DNA from: Lentzea cavernae
GTDB taxonomy: Bacteria; Actinomycetota; Actinomycetes; Mycobacteriales; Pseudonocardiaceae
Length of the DNA: 64,000 nucleotides
Reading direction: 5' to 3'
Assembly (NCBI RefSeq): GCF_014653695.1
Contig: NZ_BNAR01000001.1
Location: 310,001 to 374,000 of the forward strand
Shown here piece by piece: positions 1 through 8,579 of this stretch; position 1 is the first letter of the stretch, and each line of letters opens with the position of its first letter. The notes under the pieces were generated by a model that had not been told where the DNA came from, searched no databases, and saw only the letters and a program-made list of their open reading frames with translations. The position numbers and the translations under genes are program-made.

Positions 1-98
1 TCGAAGAACCCGACCCTGACGAGATCTGCCCACTCGGTCTTGGCGGCGTCCACGCTGTCGCGGAGCGCTCGTTGTTCCCCGGTCGTGGCGATCGGCAT
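1..98 (-). CDS. Acyl-CoA dehydrogenase, FadE34-like, N-terminal fragment
   Basis: Only the first 32 codons lie in the window; the gene continues past the left edge. The ATG at 98-96 is preceded by a strong GGAGGAGG ribosome site (103-110, minus strand). The peptide begins MPIATTGEQRALRDSV, the usual N-terminus of large FadE-type acyl-CoA dehydrogenases, FAD enzymes of beta-oxidation. It diverges from kstR and shares its operator region. That is the arrangement of fadE34 and kstR in mycobacteria and rhodococci, where the enzyme acts on steroid side chains. The family call rests on a short N-terminus plus context, so the substrate is inferred. Confidence 0.72.
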   Translation of the reverse strand, partial: MPIATTGEQRALRDSVDAAKTEWADLVRVGFF

Positions 99-128
99 GC
101 GGCCTCCTCCAGTACATGAAGAAGTTTA

Positions 129-142
129 TAGAACGTGTTCTA
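129..142. promoter_or_regulatory. KstR operator 1 (perfect palindrome)
   Basis: TAGAACGTGTTCTA is a perfect 14-bp palindrome and matches the published KstR motif TNNAACNNGTTNNA at every fixed position. It lies about 30 bp upstream of the acyl-CoA dehydrogenase start and 83 bp upstream of the kstR start, so it can repress both divergent genes. Confidence 0.88.
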
Positions 143-196
143 TTTCCGGCAACAGATCATGGCTGCGAAACCGATCGAGTATGATGCGAAGGCAGC

Positions 197-210
197 TGCA
201 ACACGTTCCA
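197..210. promoter_or_regulatory. KstR operator 2, next to the kstR ribosome site
   Basis: TGCAACACGTTCCA matches all eight fixed positions of TNNAACNNGTTNNA. It ends at the first base of the AGGAGG ribosome site (210-215) of kstR. A repressor bound here would block transcription through the kstR leader, which supports autoregulation. Confidence 0.8.
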
Positions 211-224
211 GGAGGATCATCTCC

Positions 225-836
225 GTGTCACCTTCGAAGTCGCGCACGGACGCGCTCATGGCGGGCGACGAGCTCAGCTCCGCCGCCCAGCGCGAGCGTC
301 GCAAGCGCATCGTCGACGCGACCATCGCGCTGGCGTCCAAGGGCGGGTTCGACGCCGTCCAGATGCGCGCCGTGGCCGACCGGGCGGACGTCGCACTGGG
401 CACGTTGTACCGCTACTTCCCCTCGAAGGTCCACCTGCTCGTCTCGAGCCTCGCCGTGGAACTCGAGCGCGCCCAGGAGAAGATGGACCGCACCACGGTC
501 CCCGGCGACAGCCCCTACGAGCGAGTCCTGTTCGTCCTGGGCCGCATCACCAGGGGCCTGCAGCGCAACCCGCACCTCACCGAGGCGATGACCCGCGCCT
601 TCACCTTCGCCGACGCCTCTGCGGGCGCCGAGATCGACAGGGTCTCGCTGCTCATGGAGAGCATGTTCACCAAGGCCATGAGCGACGACGCCCCGACCGA
701 CGAGCAGAAGGCCATCGCCCGCGTCATCGGCGACGTGTGGCTGTCGAACCTCGTCGCCTGGGTCACGCGCCGCGCCACCGCGACGGACGTCGCGAACCGA
801 CTCGAACTCACGGTGCGCCTGCTGCTGAAGTCCTAG
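225..836 (+). CDS. kstR: TetR-family repressor KstR (cholesterol catabolism)
   Basis: This is a 203-residue TetR regulator. The N-terminal helix-turn-helix (about residues 24-68) reads QMRAVADRADVALGTLYRYF and is followed by PSKVHLLVS, almost the same as mycobacterial KstR. The ligand-domain stretches LTEAMTRAFTFADASA and VWLSNLVAWVTRRA are also KstR-typical. In mycobacteria and rhodococci KstR represses upper cholesterol catabolism and is released by steroid-CoA intermediates. I chose GTG 225 because AGGAGG lies at 210-215; ATG 258 is possible and would give a shorter protein. Longer starts from 135 would read through both operators. The divergent dehydrogenase and two operators support the identification. 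Confidence 0.93.
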   Translation: MSPSKSRTDALMAGDELSSAAQRERRKRIVDATIALASKGGFDAVQMRAVADRADVALGTLYRYFPSKVHLLVSSLAVELERAQEKMDRTTVPGDSPYERVLFVLGRITRGLQRNPHLTEAMTRAFTFADASAGAEIDRVSLLMESMFTKAMSDDAPTDEQKAIARVIGDVWLSNLVAWVTRRATATDVANRLELTVRLLLKS

Positions 837-839
837 GAT
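834..839 (+). promoter_or_regulatory. -10 element of a leaderless promoter
   Basis: TAGGAT lies 7 bases before ATG 847 and overlaps the kstR stop codon. No ribosome site is usefully spaced, so the downstream gene probably has its own leaderless transcript. No -35 is assigned. Confidence 0.5.
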
Positions 840-846
840 CGAGGGC

Positions 847-2256
847 ATGGGTCTGCACGGCGACGCCGCCTTCCGGTTCCTCGTTCCCGACGCGCCCCCG
901 TACCGGCGCACGGACGGCGATCGTGTCCCGTCGCTCGCCCCGTCCCGCATCGGCGTGCTGAACCAGCTGCGCACCACCCCCGGCATCGCCCGGCCCAGCC
1001 TCGTCTCCTCCTGGTCAGGCTCGATCGACCGGCTGTTGCTCGCGTTCCCGTCCTACGGCGTGCACACCCCGGAACTGGCAGCGGGCTACCGCTCGGTGAT
1101 CGGCGCGATGCGTCCGGGCACGGAGTTCGTCGTGGTGCACCACGAGAGCGACCGCTCGACCGTCGAGGGCTGGTTCACCGAGGCCGGGCACATCGCCCAG
1201 TACGTCCCGATGCCCGACTACGTGGACTTCACGGACTGGGCAGAGGACGGCTACCTCGCGCTCACCGACCAGGGCGAGGCGGGGACATACCTGCTGGAGC
1301 CGTGGTCGTTCCCCCGCTCCGGCGACTCGCTGATCGCGGACGCCGTCGAGGAGTTCGGCCCGGTCCGCGCCACCCAGGCGCCGCTGGTGTTCCAGGGCGG
1401 CAACTGCCTGATCGGCGACGACTTCTGGCTGCTCGGCACCGACTACTTCCTCGACACCCTGGAACTCGTCCAGAGCGGTGAGCTGCCGATCTCCGTGCCA
1501 CCGGGCCGGACGGCGGTCGAGTTCGTCCGCGAGCTGTTCACCAGGCACGTCGACAGCGACCGCGAACTGGTCCTGGTCGGCACGAAACGCCCGTTGGGCC
1601 TGAAGGCGTACTACGCGACGGTGGAGGCCGGCGAGTACCACCTGGACATCCCGGGCGGAGGCGTCGGCGACGTCCAGCCGATCTTCCACATCGACATGTT
1701 CGTCACCCTGGTCGGTCCGGTCGACGGGCGCTTCCGCGTCCTGGTGGGCAACCCCGCGCTCGCGGACACCGTCCTCGGCACCAAGTCGCCGTTCAGCCTG
1801 CAGAACGCCTACGACGAGATCGCGGCGGACTTCGAGGCACGTGGCTTCGACGTCGTGCGCAATCCGCTCGTGCACCGGCCCCACATCTCCCAGCAGCTCA
1901 CCTTCGCGGCGCTGCGCGCGTTCGCCGACACTCCCGACGGCGCCGAACTGCGCGAGGTGATCGGCGAGTTCGCAGCGGCGGGCGCGGTCGCCGACACCAC
2001 GATCAACGTCAGGCCGTGGCACCACATCACCTGGAACAACTGCTTGGTGGAGAACAGCGCCGACAAGGGCAAGAACGTCTACCTGCCCACGTTCGGCCAC
2101 GGTGAGAACGCCGACCTCGCCGCGATCGACGCCGAGATGGAGCGCCTGTGGTCCAGCATGGGCTTCACGGTGCACCGGCTCGCCGACTTCAACGCCTTCG
2201 CGAGCAGGCAGGGCGTGGTCCACTGCATCAAGAAGTACCTCGAACGCGGCGAGTAG
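847..2256 (+). CDS. Pentein-superfamily guanidine-modifying enzyme (agmatine/arginine deiminase-like)
   Basis: This is a 469-residue cytosolic protein with no signal peptide. Several marks of guanidine-modifying enzymes are visible: DWAEDGY around residue 130, QGGN followed by the core strand about residue 182, HIDMF around residue 281, and a C-terminal VHCIKKY with the probable catalytic cysteine at about 460. The Asp/His/Asp/Cys layout is that of agmatine deiminases and amidinotransferases, which attack the guanidinium carbon through a Cys-thiouronium intermediate. The exact reaction (deimination or amidino transfer) cannot be decided here. No polyamine or arginine genes are adjacent. It probably has its own leaderless promoter, so co-transcription with kstR is not needed. 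Confidence 0.68.
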   Translation: MGLHGDAAFRFLVPDAPPYRRTDGDRVPSLAPSRIGVLNQLRTTPGIARPSLVSSWSGSIDRLLLAFPSYGVHTPELAAGYRSVIGAMRPGTEFVVVHHESDRSTVEGWFTEAGHIAQYVPMPDYVDFTDWAEDGYLALTDQGEAGTYLLEPWSFPRSGDSLIADAVEEFGPVRATQAPLVFQGGNCLIGDDFWLLGTDYFLDTLELVQSGELPISVPPGRTAVEFVRELFTRHVDSDRELVLVGTKRPLGLKAYYATVEAGEYHLDIPGGGVGDVQPIFHIDMFVTLVGPVDGRFRVLVGNPALADTVLGTKSPFSLQNAYDEIAADFEARGFDVVRNPLVHRPHISQQLTFAALRAFADTPDGAELREVIGEFAAAGAVADTTINVRPWHHITWNNCLVENSADKGKNVYLPTFGHGENADLAAIDAEMERLWSSMGFTVHRLADFNAFASRQGVVHCIKKYLERGE

Positions 2257-2316
2257 TCCCTCGGAAGGACCCGCGAGTCACACCACCGAACGATGCCCGC
2301 GCACCGCGAGCACCCC

Positions 2317-2322
2317 TAACGT
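2317..2322 (+). promoter_or_regulatory. -10 element of a leaderless promoter
   Basis: TAACGT lies exactly 7 bases upstream of ATG 2330, with no Shine-Dalgarno sequence between them. Confidence 0.45.
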
Positions 2323-2329
2323 CTGTCCT

Positions 2330-2731
2330 ATGAAGACGACACTCATCGTCCTCGTCGTGCTGGCCGCGATCGGCACCGGCACCGCGGTGCTGGTGAACCA
2401 CTTCGGCGGCTGGAACACGCTGACAGGCAAGGCGTGGGCCATCACCTACGAGGTGAAGGCCCAGCCCGCCGAGACGGCCGTCGACGTGACGTTCCTGCAG
2501 TCGCCCTCCCGCTACCGCAAGGAGGCACCGCAGTCCGCGACCGTCTCGACGCCGCTGCCGTGGTCGTTCGAGGTCGTCATCGGTGCCGGTGAGAAGGCCC
2601 GGGTCTCGGCCACGCCCCTGGGGGATCAGGTGCTGTCGTGCAGGATCCTGCTGGACGGGGTGAAGGAACTGGCGACGGCAACCGGGAAGCCCGGCGAGGA
2701 GGTCGGCTGCGAGACGGTGACCGCCAGCTGA
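2330..2731 (+). CDS. MmpS-like membrane-anchored accessory protein
   Basis: The 133-residue product starts with a single membrane helix (TLIVLVVLAAIGTGTAVLV, about residues 4-22). A small extracellular beta domain follows, with ITYEVKA, a central LPWSFEV, and two cysteines (SCRI and GCET) that could form a disulfide. This layout, including the T-LPWS strand and the C-terminal Cys pair, is that of mycobacterial MmpS proteins, which work with MmpL RND lipid exporters. No mmpL gene is in the window, so a partner would have to lie elsewhere. The start is ATG 2330. TAACGT (2317-2322) stands 7 bases upstream and no ribosome site is present, so translation may be leaderless. Confidence 0.62.
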   Translation: MKTTLIVLVVLAAIGTGTAVLVNHFGGWNTLTGKAWAITYEVKAQPAETAVDVTFLQSPSRYRKEAPQSATVSTPLPWSFEVVIGAGEKARVSATPLGDQVLSCRILLDGVKELATATGKPGEEVGCETVTAS

Positions 2732-2776
2732 TCAACGGCGCTCGTCCGGGGTTTCCCGGTTCCACGCAAACGTGAA

Positions 2777-2806
2777 CGGGCGCCCCGAAGACCTCCGAGG
2801 CGCCCG
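2777..2806. terminator. Hairpin between convergent genes
   Basis: CGGGCGCC (2777-2784) and GGCGCCCG (2799-2806) form a perfect 8-bp stem around a 14-base loop. The hairpin sits in the 80-bp gap between the MmpS-like gene and the GH16 gene, which end towards each other, so it can serve both strands. There is no U-tract, as is common in actinobacteria. Confidence 0.65.
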
Positions 2807-2811
2807 CGCGG

Positions 2812-4179
2812 TCACACGTTGTCGGTGTGCGTGACCCCCGCGTTGCGGTAGTCCTGCACCGCCGTCTTCACCTGGGCCGGGCTCAGCACCTGGTCCTTGG
2901 CGAAGTACACGTAGTCGACCTCCTGCTGGTACGCGCGCTCAGCCGAGCTGCCCTGCAGGCCGCCCGAGATGAACCACAGGTTGAAGTTGATCGACATCGG
3001 CGTCTCCGGGTAGTACTTGTCGCCGTGGTCGGCCACGAGCACGCCGTCGATGTAGTACTTCACCCGGCCGTTGGCGACCTGGAAGACCAGGTCGTGCCAA
3101 CCGTTGTAGCTGACGCGCTGCTCGTTGTGGATGTTGTCCGCGACCCAGGGCTCGTTCTGGTAGGTCTCCCAGGTGGTCTCGTACATGATGTTGCCCTGCT
3201 CGCCCCAGCCGCCGTTGGGCAGGTACTCGAAGTCGATCTCCCCGTAGTTCGGGGCCATCGGCGCGTCGAGCGGGGTGATGGTGAAGAACGTCTGCACGAC
3301 GTGGTCGCCGTCGGGGCCGAAGACCGGCACGTCGCTGAACTTCACGCGCGAGGCGTAGGTGCCCTCGAAGAACTTGCGCTGGTGGAACAGCTCCGTCTGC
3401 TTCGCGGCAGAGCCGTTGTTCCACGAGTCGAGGCGCAGGACCTTCTGGCCGTCGACGGTCGGGAACGTCACGCGCGAGGCGTCCCATTCGGCGCCGGGGA
3501 CGCCGGGGCCGCCACCGCCCGAGCGGACGGTCCAGCCGCGCTGGCTGATGCGCGAGTCGCTCGAGTTGTTGTAGGCGAAGTCGTCGAAGAGCTTGGGGCC
3601 GTTGGGGTTCGGTGGCGTGGAGCTGGTCGTCGTGGTCGTGGGCGGGGTGCCGCCGGGCGGGGTGCCCCACAGCAGCGTGCCGCCGCGGTGGACCGTGATC
3701 TTGTTCGACGCCGAGTAGTTGCTGTCGGCGCGGAACGAGTAGTCGTCGGTCTGGTTGATGGGGCCCCAGTTGGTGCGGTAGAAGCGCAGCTGGAGGTCAC
3801 CGGAGTCGGCGCCGGGGTTGATCGTGCCGGCGCCGGAGGTGAAGCCGACCTCCAGGTAGCGGTCGGCGGGGCCGCCGGTCAGGGTGCCGAACTGGCCGGT
3901 CACGTTGCCGCAGCCGCGCACGGCCCACGAGCAGGCGAACCGGTAGCCGACGTCCGGGGTGTCGCTCTTGAAGTAGTAGCGGATCTTCACGTCGGACAGC
4001 GGGATGCTGGTGGTGCCCGAGTTGACCAGCTTGAACCACGGTTCGGCCTGGTCGGTGGTCGCGCCGGAGGCGCTGGTGCGGTACTGGGCGGTGATCGCGT
4101 CGGCGGCGAACGCGGTCGGGGCGACGGCCAGTGCGGCCACCGCCAGGGCCGCGCAGGACGCGGCTAGGAGTGCTCGCAA
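2812..4179 (-). CDS. Secreted CBM3-GH16 glycoside hydrolase
   Basis: The protein is 455 residues. A Sec signal peptide (RALLAASCAALAVAALAVAP, cut near AFA-ADA) leads into a family 3 carbohydrate-binding module (about 27-170), a Pro/Thr linker (about 175-197) and a GH16-type beta-jelly-roll catalytic domain. The GH16 signature is GEIDFEYLPNGGW, whose EIDFE supplies nucleophile and acid/base. GH16 enzymes cut beta-1,3/1,4-glucans and galactans, while CBM3 usually binds cellulose or chitin. The start is the TTG at 4179, because AGGAG stands 6 bases upstream. Its first 16 bases overlap the end of the hexosaminidase gene, which suggests translational coupling as the last gene of the das operon. 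The exact polysaccharide is unknown. Confidence 0.83.
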   Translation of the reverse strand: MRALLAASCAALAVAALAVAPTAFAADAITAQYRTSASGATTDQAEPWFKLVNSGTTSIPLSDVKIRYYFKSDTPDVGYRFACSWAVRGCGNVTGQFGTLTGGPADRYLEVGFTSGAGTINPGADSGDLQLRFYRTNWGPINQTDDYSFRADSNYSASNKITVHRGGTLLWGTPPGGTPPTTTTTSSTPPNPNGPKLFDDFAYNNSSDSRISQRGWTVRSGGGGPGVPGAEWDASRVTFPTVDGQKVLRLDSWNNGSAAKQTELFHQRKFFEGTYASRVKFSDVPVFGPDGDHVVQTFFTITPLDAPMAPNYGEIDFEYLPNGGWGEQGNIMYETTWETYQNEPWVADNIHNEQRVSYNGWHDLVFQVANGRVKYYIDGVLVADHGDKYYPETPMSINFNLWFISGGLQGSSAERAYQQEVDYVYFAKDQVLSPAQVKTAVQDYRNAGVTHTDNV

Positions 4180-5567
4180 CGTTCTCTCCTCATTTCGGCA
4201 GGGACGGACAGGGCGGCGAGCCTTTCCGAGTGGAGGCGCATCCTGGTGGTGAAGCCCTCCCACTCGGGACGCTGGGACCAGAGGGTGTCGGCCAGCGCTG
4301 CTAGACGGGGAAATGCCAGGTATTCGAGGTGGTCGCGGGAGCGGACGTGTTCGGTCCACAGCTGGCACTGGGCGCCGAGCACGCCGTCGGGCAGCGGCAC
4401 GTGGTAGACGTCGCGGGTGGTGACGACGTACCCGGGCTGGCCGGGCGGTTCGTGCGGGCCGTCCGACTGCGGGTAGTCGAGGTAGGTGGAGGTGTGCGGG
4501 GTCATCACGACCGGCTGGCCGCGCTCGAGTGCCTTGGCCGCCTGGGTTTCGTCCTTCCAGGGCATGACGACGGCGCGGGTGTCGCCCGTCGGTTCCCAGG
4601 CCGCCGGGACGCGGCCGTGGTCGAGCAGGTACTTGCTCGCCTGGCGGAGGAACTGGCCGTGCACGTCCTGCGGCAGCAGGCACTCGTCGCCGCCGAGGTG
4701 GACGTGCTCGCCGGGGAAGACCTCCAGCACCTCGGCCAGCACCTCGCGGACGAACCCCAGGGCGTGCAGCCCGAACGCCGCATCGCTGATGCCCCACCGG
4801 GTCCAGACCGGCAGCGGTTCGGGAGCGACGCCGAGGTCGGGGTAGGCGGCCAGTGCGGCGCGGGCGTGGCCGGGCATCTCGATCTCCGGCATGACCCGGA
4901 TCCCCCGCTCGGCGGCGAACGCCACCAGGCCTTCCAGCTCGCCGCGGGTGTAGGTGCCGCCGTGGGGGACGCCGTCGCCGTTGGTCTCGGTGCGCCACCC
5001 GCCGACGGAGGTCAGCAGCGGGTGCGCGGGCACCGGCATGCGCCAGCCCTGGTCGTCGGTCAGGTGCAGGTGCAGGACGTTGAGCTTGTGGAACGCCATC
5101 AGGTCGATGAACCGGCGGACCACGTGCACCGGCTGGAAGTGCCGGGCGACGTCGAGCATGAACCCGCGCCACGGCAGCCTGGGCACGTCGCGGATGTCGA
5201 CGCCGGGCAGCACCCAGTCCACATCGGACACCCGCGATGATCTCAGCGCCTCGGCCGGGAGGAGCTGCCTGATCGTCTGGACGCCGTGCGCCAGGCCGTC
5301 CTTGGTCGCCGCGCGCAGCATGACGCCGTGTTCGTTGACGGTCAGTGCGTAACCCTCCGCGCCAAGACCGACGAGCTTGGCGTCGAGGGCGATGAGGACC
5401 TGGCCGTGGTCCGCGATCGGCAGCGGGAGTCCCGTGGCCGGCCGCAGCAGCGCGCGCAGGAGCCTGGCCGCGGGTTCGGCTCCCGGTGTGACCCGGATGC
5501 CCGTCTCGGCGTCCAGCGCGAAACCCTTGCTGCGGCGCACGATCCTGGTCGGGAGTGGGACGATCAT
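4164..5567 (-). CDS. GH20 beta-N-acetylhexosaminidase, cytoplasmic
   Basis: This 467-residue enzyme has the GH20b domain (about 1-125) and the GH20 TIM barrel. The catalytic pair is in HLGGDECLL, with Asp294 and Glu295. HLHLTDDQGWRM and MPEIEMPGHARA are further GH20 signatures. GH20 enzymes release terminal GlcNAc by substrate-assisted catalysis through an oxazolinium intermediate. There is no signal peptide, so it should act inside the cell on imported chito-oligosaccharides. The start ATG at 5567 overlaps the stop of the upstream permease gene by 4 bases, so the gene belongs to the das operon. Confidence 0.93.
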   Translation of the reverse strand: MIVPLPTRIVRRSKGFALDAETGIRVTPGAEPAARLLRALLRPATGLPLPIADHGQVLIALDAKLVGLGAEGYALTVNEHGVMLRAATKDGLAHGVQTIRQLLPAEALRSSRVSDVDWVLPGVDIRDVPRLPWRGFMLDVARHFQPVHVVRRFIDLMAFHKLNVLHLHLTDDQGWRMPVPAHPLLTSVGGWRTETNGDGVPHGGTYTRGELEGLVAFAAERGIRVMPEIEMPGHARAALAAYPDLGVAPEPLPVWTRWGISDAAFGLHALGFVREVLAEVLEVFPGEHVHLGGDECLLPQDVHGQFLRQASKYLLDHGRVPAAWEPTGDTRAVVMPWKDETQAAKALERGQPVVMTPHTSTYLDYPQSDGPHEPPGQPGYVVTTRDVYHVPLPDGVLGAQCQLWTEHVRSRDHLEYLAFPRLAALADTLWSQRPEWEGFTTRMRLHSERLAALSVPAEMRRERCEHS

Positions 5568-6385
5568 CCCTTCACCGCCCCTCCGACGATGCCGGTGGTG
5601 ACCCGGCCCTGCAGCACGATGAAGATCAGCAGCACGGGCAGCATGAACAGCGTCGACGCGGCCATGGTGGCCCCCCAGTCGGTGCCGAAGGTGTTGTTGA
5701 ACGAGGACAGCCAGACCGGCAGCGTGCGGTCGTCCTGGTCCTTGATGATCAGCACGTTGGCGAAGGCGAACTCGTTCCAGGCGGTGATGAACCCGAACAG
5801 CGACGTCGCCAGCAGACCGGGCGCCAGCAGCGGGAACACGACCTTGCGGAACGCCTGCCCGCGCGTGCAGCCGTCGACCTGCGCCGCCTCTTCCAGGTCC
5901 ACCGGGATGGCGGCGAGGAACCCGCGCAGCGTCACGATGGTGAACGGCAGCGTCATCATGAAGTAGACCAGCGTGAGGATCCAGAGCGTGTCGAGCATGC
6001 CGGTGTCGCGCGCGATCACGTAGATCGGGATCAGCAACGCCTCCCAGGGCGTCATCTGCGCAATGAACACCATGAGCACGAACGCCCTGCGGCCCTTCCA
6101 CTGCAGGCGCGCGATCGCGAACGACGCGAGCAGCGCCACCAGCAGTGCCAGCAGAACCGCACCACCGGCGACCAGGAGGCTGTTGCGCCAGAACGAGAAG
6201 AACCCCTTCGCGGCGATCGCGGTGCCGAAGTGGTCGAACGTGATCGGGATCGGGAAGAACGTCGGTGTCGCGCTCTGGATGTCCTTGGTGGGCTTGAAGG
6301 CCGTGAGGACCATCCAGTACACGGGGAACACGGAGAGGACGAAGACGATGAGCGCCGCCGTGGTGCGCGAGATCCGGCCGATCAC
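5564..6385 (-). CDS. dasC: ABC sugar permease, MalG/DasC type
   Basis: The 273-residue integral membrane protein has six predicted helices. The EAA loop, EEAAQVDGCTRGQAFRKVVF, contacts the ATPase. It is the second permease of a carbohydrate importer of the CUT1 class. The start GTG at 6385 overlaps the stop of the upstream permease (6382), and the ATG of the GH20 gene overlaps its own stop, so all are translationally coupled. By position behind dasA and dasB and next to dasR it is the DasC equivalent, importing N,N-diacetylchitobiose in Streptomyces. No ATPase gene is present; in Streptomyces the shared ATPase MsiK serves this importer. Confidence 0.82.
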   Translation of the reverse strand: MIGRISRTTAALIVFVLSVFPVYWMVLTAFKPTKDIQSATPTFFPIPITFDHFGTAIAAKGFFSFWRNSLLVAGGAVLLALLVALLASFAIARLQWKGRRAFVLMVFIAQMTPWEALLIPIYVIARDTGMLDTLWILTLVYFMMTLPFTIVTLRGFLAAIPVDLEEAAQVDGCTRGQAFRKVVFPLLAPGLLATSLFGFITAWNEFAFANVLIIKDQDDRTLPVWLSSFNNTFGTDWGATMAASTLFMLPVLLIFIVLQGRVTTGIVGGAVKG

Positions 6386-7326
6386 GTTTCCTGCTCCTGC
6401 CGGTAGAGCTGGCGGAAGTACGCCAGGAGTGCGAGCACGAGCAGCACGACCATGAGCATCGACACGGCCGCACCGAGGTCGTAGCGCTGCAACGACTGCG
6501 CGACCTGGAAGGCGTAGACCGGCAACGTCGTCGTGGCCTGCCCGGGACCGCCCTGACTGATCACCCAGATCTGCACGAACGCCTTGACGACCCAGATCAC
6601 CTCCAGGCACGTGATGAGCCCGAACATGGCGCGCAGCATGGGGAACGTGATGGTGGTGAACACCCGCCACGCGCCGGCGCCGTCGATGCGCGCGGACTCG
6701 TACAGCTCCTGCGGAACGGTGATCATCGCCGCGTACAGCGACAGCGCGGCGAACGGGATCGACTGCCAGACGATCAGCGTCACGAGGATGCCGAACGTCG
6801 CCTCGCCGTCCGCGAACCACGTGTAGTCGCGGTACTCCTCGAAGCCCAGCGCCACCAGCGCCCAGTTCACGACCCCGAGCCGGGACTGGAAGAGCCACTG
6901 GAACACCGTGGTGGCCGCGATGATCGGCGTGGCCCAGGTGAGCACGAGCCCGCCCATCACCAGCAGCCGCAGCCCCTTGCCGAGCCGGACGAGCAGCAGC
7001 GCGACCAAGGTGGACAAGACCATGATCAGCACGACGTTGATCGCGGTGAACCACAGCGTCCGCTTGACCACGGCCCAGAACTCGGGGTCCGACAGCACCT
7101 TCGCGTAGTTCGCGAGCCCGACGAACTTCGCGTCGCCGCGCACGAGCTGCGGCAGCCCGAACTCCTGCAACGAGATGACCACGTTGCGGACCAGCGGGTA
7201 GAACAGCAGGTACGCGGTGGTGAGGAGCGTCGGAGCGATCAGCAGGTACGGCAGCACCGAGAACTTGCGGCGCTTCGGCGGGGCCGGTGCGGTCTTCCGC
7301 ACCGGCCTCTCGGCGAGGAGCGTCAT
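6382..7326 (-). CDS. dasB: ABC sugar permease, MalF/DasB type
   Basis: This 314-residue permease carries a short basic N-terminus (PVRKTAPAPPKRRK) before the first helix at about 24-44 and six membrane helices in all. The EAA motif includes YESARIDGAGAWRVFTTITF. It pairs with the following DasC-like permease to form the membrane channel of a CUT1 carbohydrate importer. The start ATG overlaps the stop of the binding-protein gene by 4 bases. The operon order (binding protein, two permeases, hexosaminidase) and divergent dasR point to chitobiose or GlcNAc oligomers as cargo; this specificity is inferred from context. Confidence 0.82.
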   Translation of the reverse strand: MTLLAERPVRKTAPAPPKRRKFSVLPYLLIAPTLLTTAYLLFYPLVRNVVISLQEFGLPQLVRGDAKFVGLANYAKVLSDPEFWAVVKRTLWFTAINVVLIMVLSTLVALLLVRLGKGLRLLVMGGLVLTWATPIIAATTVFQWLFQSRLGVVNWALVALGFEEYRDYTWFADGEATFGILVTLIVWQSIPFAALSLYAAMITVPQELYESARIDGAGAWRVFTTITFPMLRAMFGLITCLEVIWVVKAFVQIWVISQGGPGQATTTLPVYAFQVAQSLQRYDLGAAVSMLMVVLLVLALLAYFRQLYRQEQET

Positions 7327-8558
7327 TTGCCGGAGTTGAGCGCTTGGGTGATCACCTCGTCGGCCTTCGAGGCCGCTGTCCTCGGATCCGTTCCGGTCAG
7401 GACGGCGGTCTGGAACTCCTTGATCGGGTTGCGGGCCTCGACCGCGGCCCAGTTCGGCGAGTTCGGCGTGGCATGACCGTTGGCCGCACCCTGCGCCATC
7501 GCCGCCGTGCCGGGATCACCGCCCACCGAGGACGCGAGCGACTTGCGGTTCGGCACGTAGTTCATCGCCTTCGCGAGCTCGACCTGCCACTTCTCGCCGG
7601 CGAGCGCCTTGACGACCTCGTACGCGCCGTCCTGCCTGCTCGACGCCAGCGGGATGATCAGGTCGGAGCCACCGGTGAACACCGCGCCGGGCTTGTCCGC
7701 GGTCTTGCCGGGGATCGGGAAGAAGCCGATCTTGCCCGCCAGCTCCGGGTTGGCCTTCTCCACGAGCTTCGCCGCGCCGGGCGCCGCGATGAACTGCGCG
7801 ACCTTGCCGCCCGCGACGACGTCCGTCTGCTGCGGCTTGGCCTCGTCGGCGTCCTTCGGCCCGTCGCCGAGCGCCTGGAGCTGCTTGTAGAAGTCCATGC
7901 CCGCCAACGCCTCCGGCGTGTTCAGCGAGCCCTTCCAGCTGCCGCCGTCCTGCTTCGCGAGGTCGCCGCCCTCGTCCCAGACGAACCCGGACAGCGTGTA
8001 CCAGTTCTGACCGGGCAGGTAGATCCCCTGCTGCTCGCCCTGGTCGAGCTTGGCGGTGGCGGCGAGCCACTCCTCGCGGGTCTTCGGCGGCGTCACTTGC
8101 GCGGCCTCGAACAGGTCCTTGCGGTAGATGACCACCCGGTTGGCCGCGTAGAACGGGACGCCGAACTGCTTGCCGTCCACCGCGCCGGGTTCGGACAGGC
8201 CGGGAATCCAGTCGTCACCCTGCAGCTCGGACTTCTTGGCCGAGAGGTCGGTGACGCCCTTGCTGGCCACGTACTGCGCGACCTGGGTGTTGCCGACCTC
8301 GATCACGTCGGGCGGATCGGTGCTGGCCAGAGCACTGGTGACCTTCTGCGTGATCCCGTTCCACTCCTGGATCTGGATCTTCAGGTCGAGGTTCGCGTGA
8401 TCGCGTTCGAACTCGCTCTCGAACTTCGACACGAACTCCTCGGTGGCCGTGTCCTTCATGAGCCACACGGTGATCTCCTGCTTCTCACCCCCACCCGCGG
8501 ACGTTCCGCAGGCGGACAACGTGAGAGCCAGGACGAGTAAGGCAGCGGAGCGCGACAC
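7323..8558 (-). CDS. dasA: Chito-oligosaccharide-binding lipoprotein, DasA type
   Basis: This is a 411-residue extracellular solute-binding protein, family 1. The lipoprotein signal ends in LSAC, with the acylated Cys at residue 17, so it is anchored outside the membrane. The mature protein starts EKQEITVWLMKDT, and aromatic residues typical of sugar clefts follow (PGQNWYTLSGFVWDEG). In Streptomyces DasA binds N,N-diacetylchitobiose and hands it to DasBC. Translation starts at GTG 8558 behind GAGAGGTGAG. The upstream region holds several TGGTC/GACCA dyads that DasR could bind. Specificity is inferred from gene order and dasR, not from a known ligand residue. Confidence 0.84.
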   Translation of the reverse strand: MSRSAALLVLALTLSACGTSAGGGEKQEITVWLMKDTATEEFVSKFESEFERDHANLDLKIQIQEWNGITQKVTSALASTDPPDVIEVGNTQVAQYVASKGVTDLSAKKSELQGDDWIPGLSEPGAVDGKQFGVPFYAANRVVIYRKDLFEAAQVTPPKTREEWLAATAKLDQGEQQGIYLPGQNWYTLSGFVWDEGGDLAKQDGGSWKGSLNTPEALAGMDFYKQLQALGDGPKDADEAKPQQTDVVAGGKVAQFIAAPGAAKLVEKANPELAGKIGFFPIPGKTADKPGAVFTGGSDLIIPLASSRQDGAYEVVKALAGEKWQVELAKAMNYVPNRKSLASSVGGDPGTAAMAQGAANGHATPNSPNWAAVEARNPIKEFQTAVLTGTDPRTAASKADEVITQALNSGK

Positions 8559-8579
8559 GACTCACCTCTCGCTGGGATG

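Noticed and set aside
2812..5172. A 786-codon minus-strand frame joining part of the GH20 region to the GH16 enzyme
   Set aside because: The upstream part is out of frame with the GH20 gene and has a nonsense, Arg/Pro-rich composition. The TTG at 4179 with a good ribosome site and a signal peptide marks the real start of the GH16 gene.
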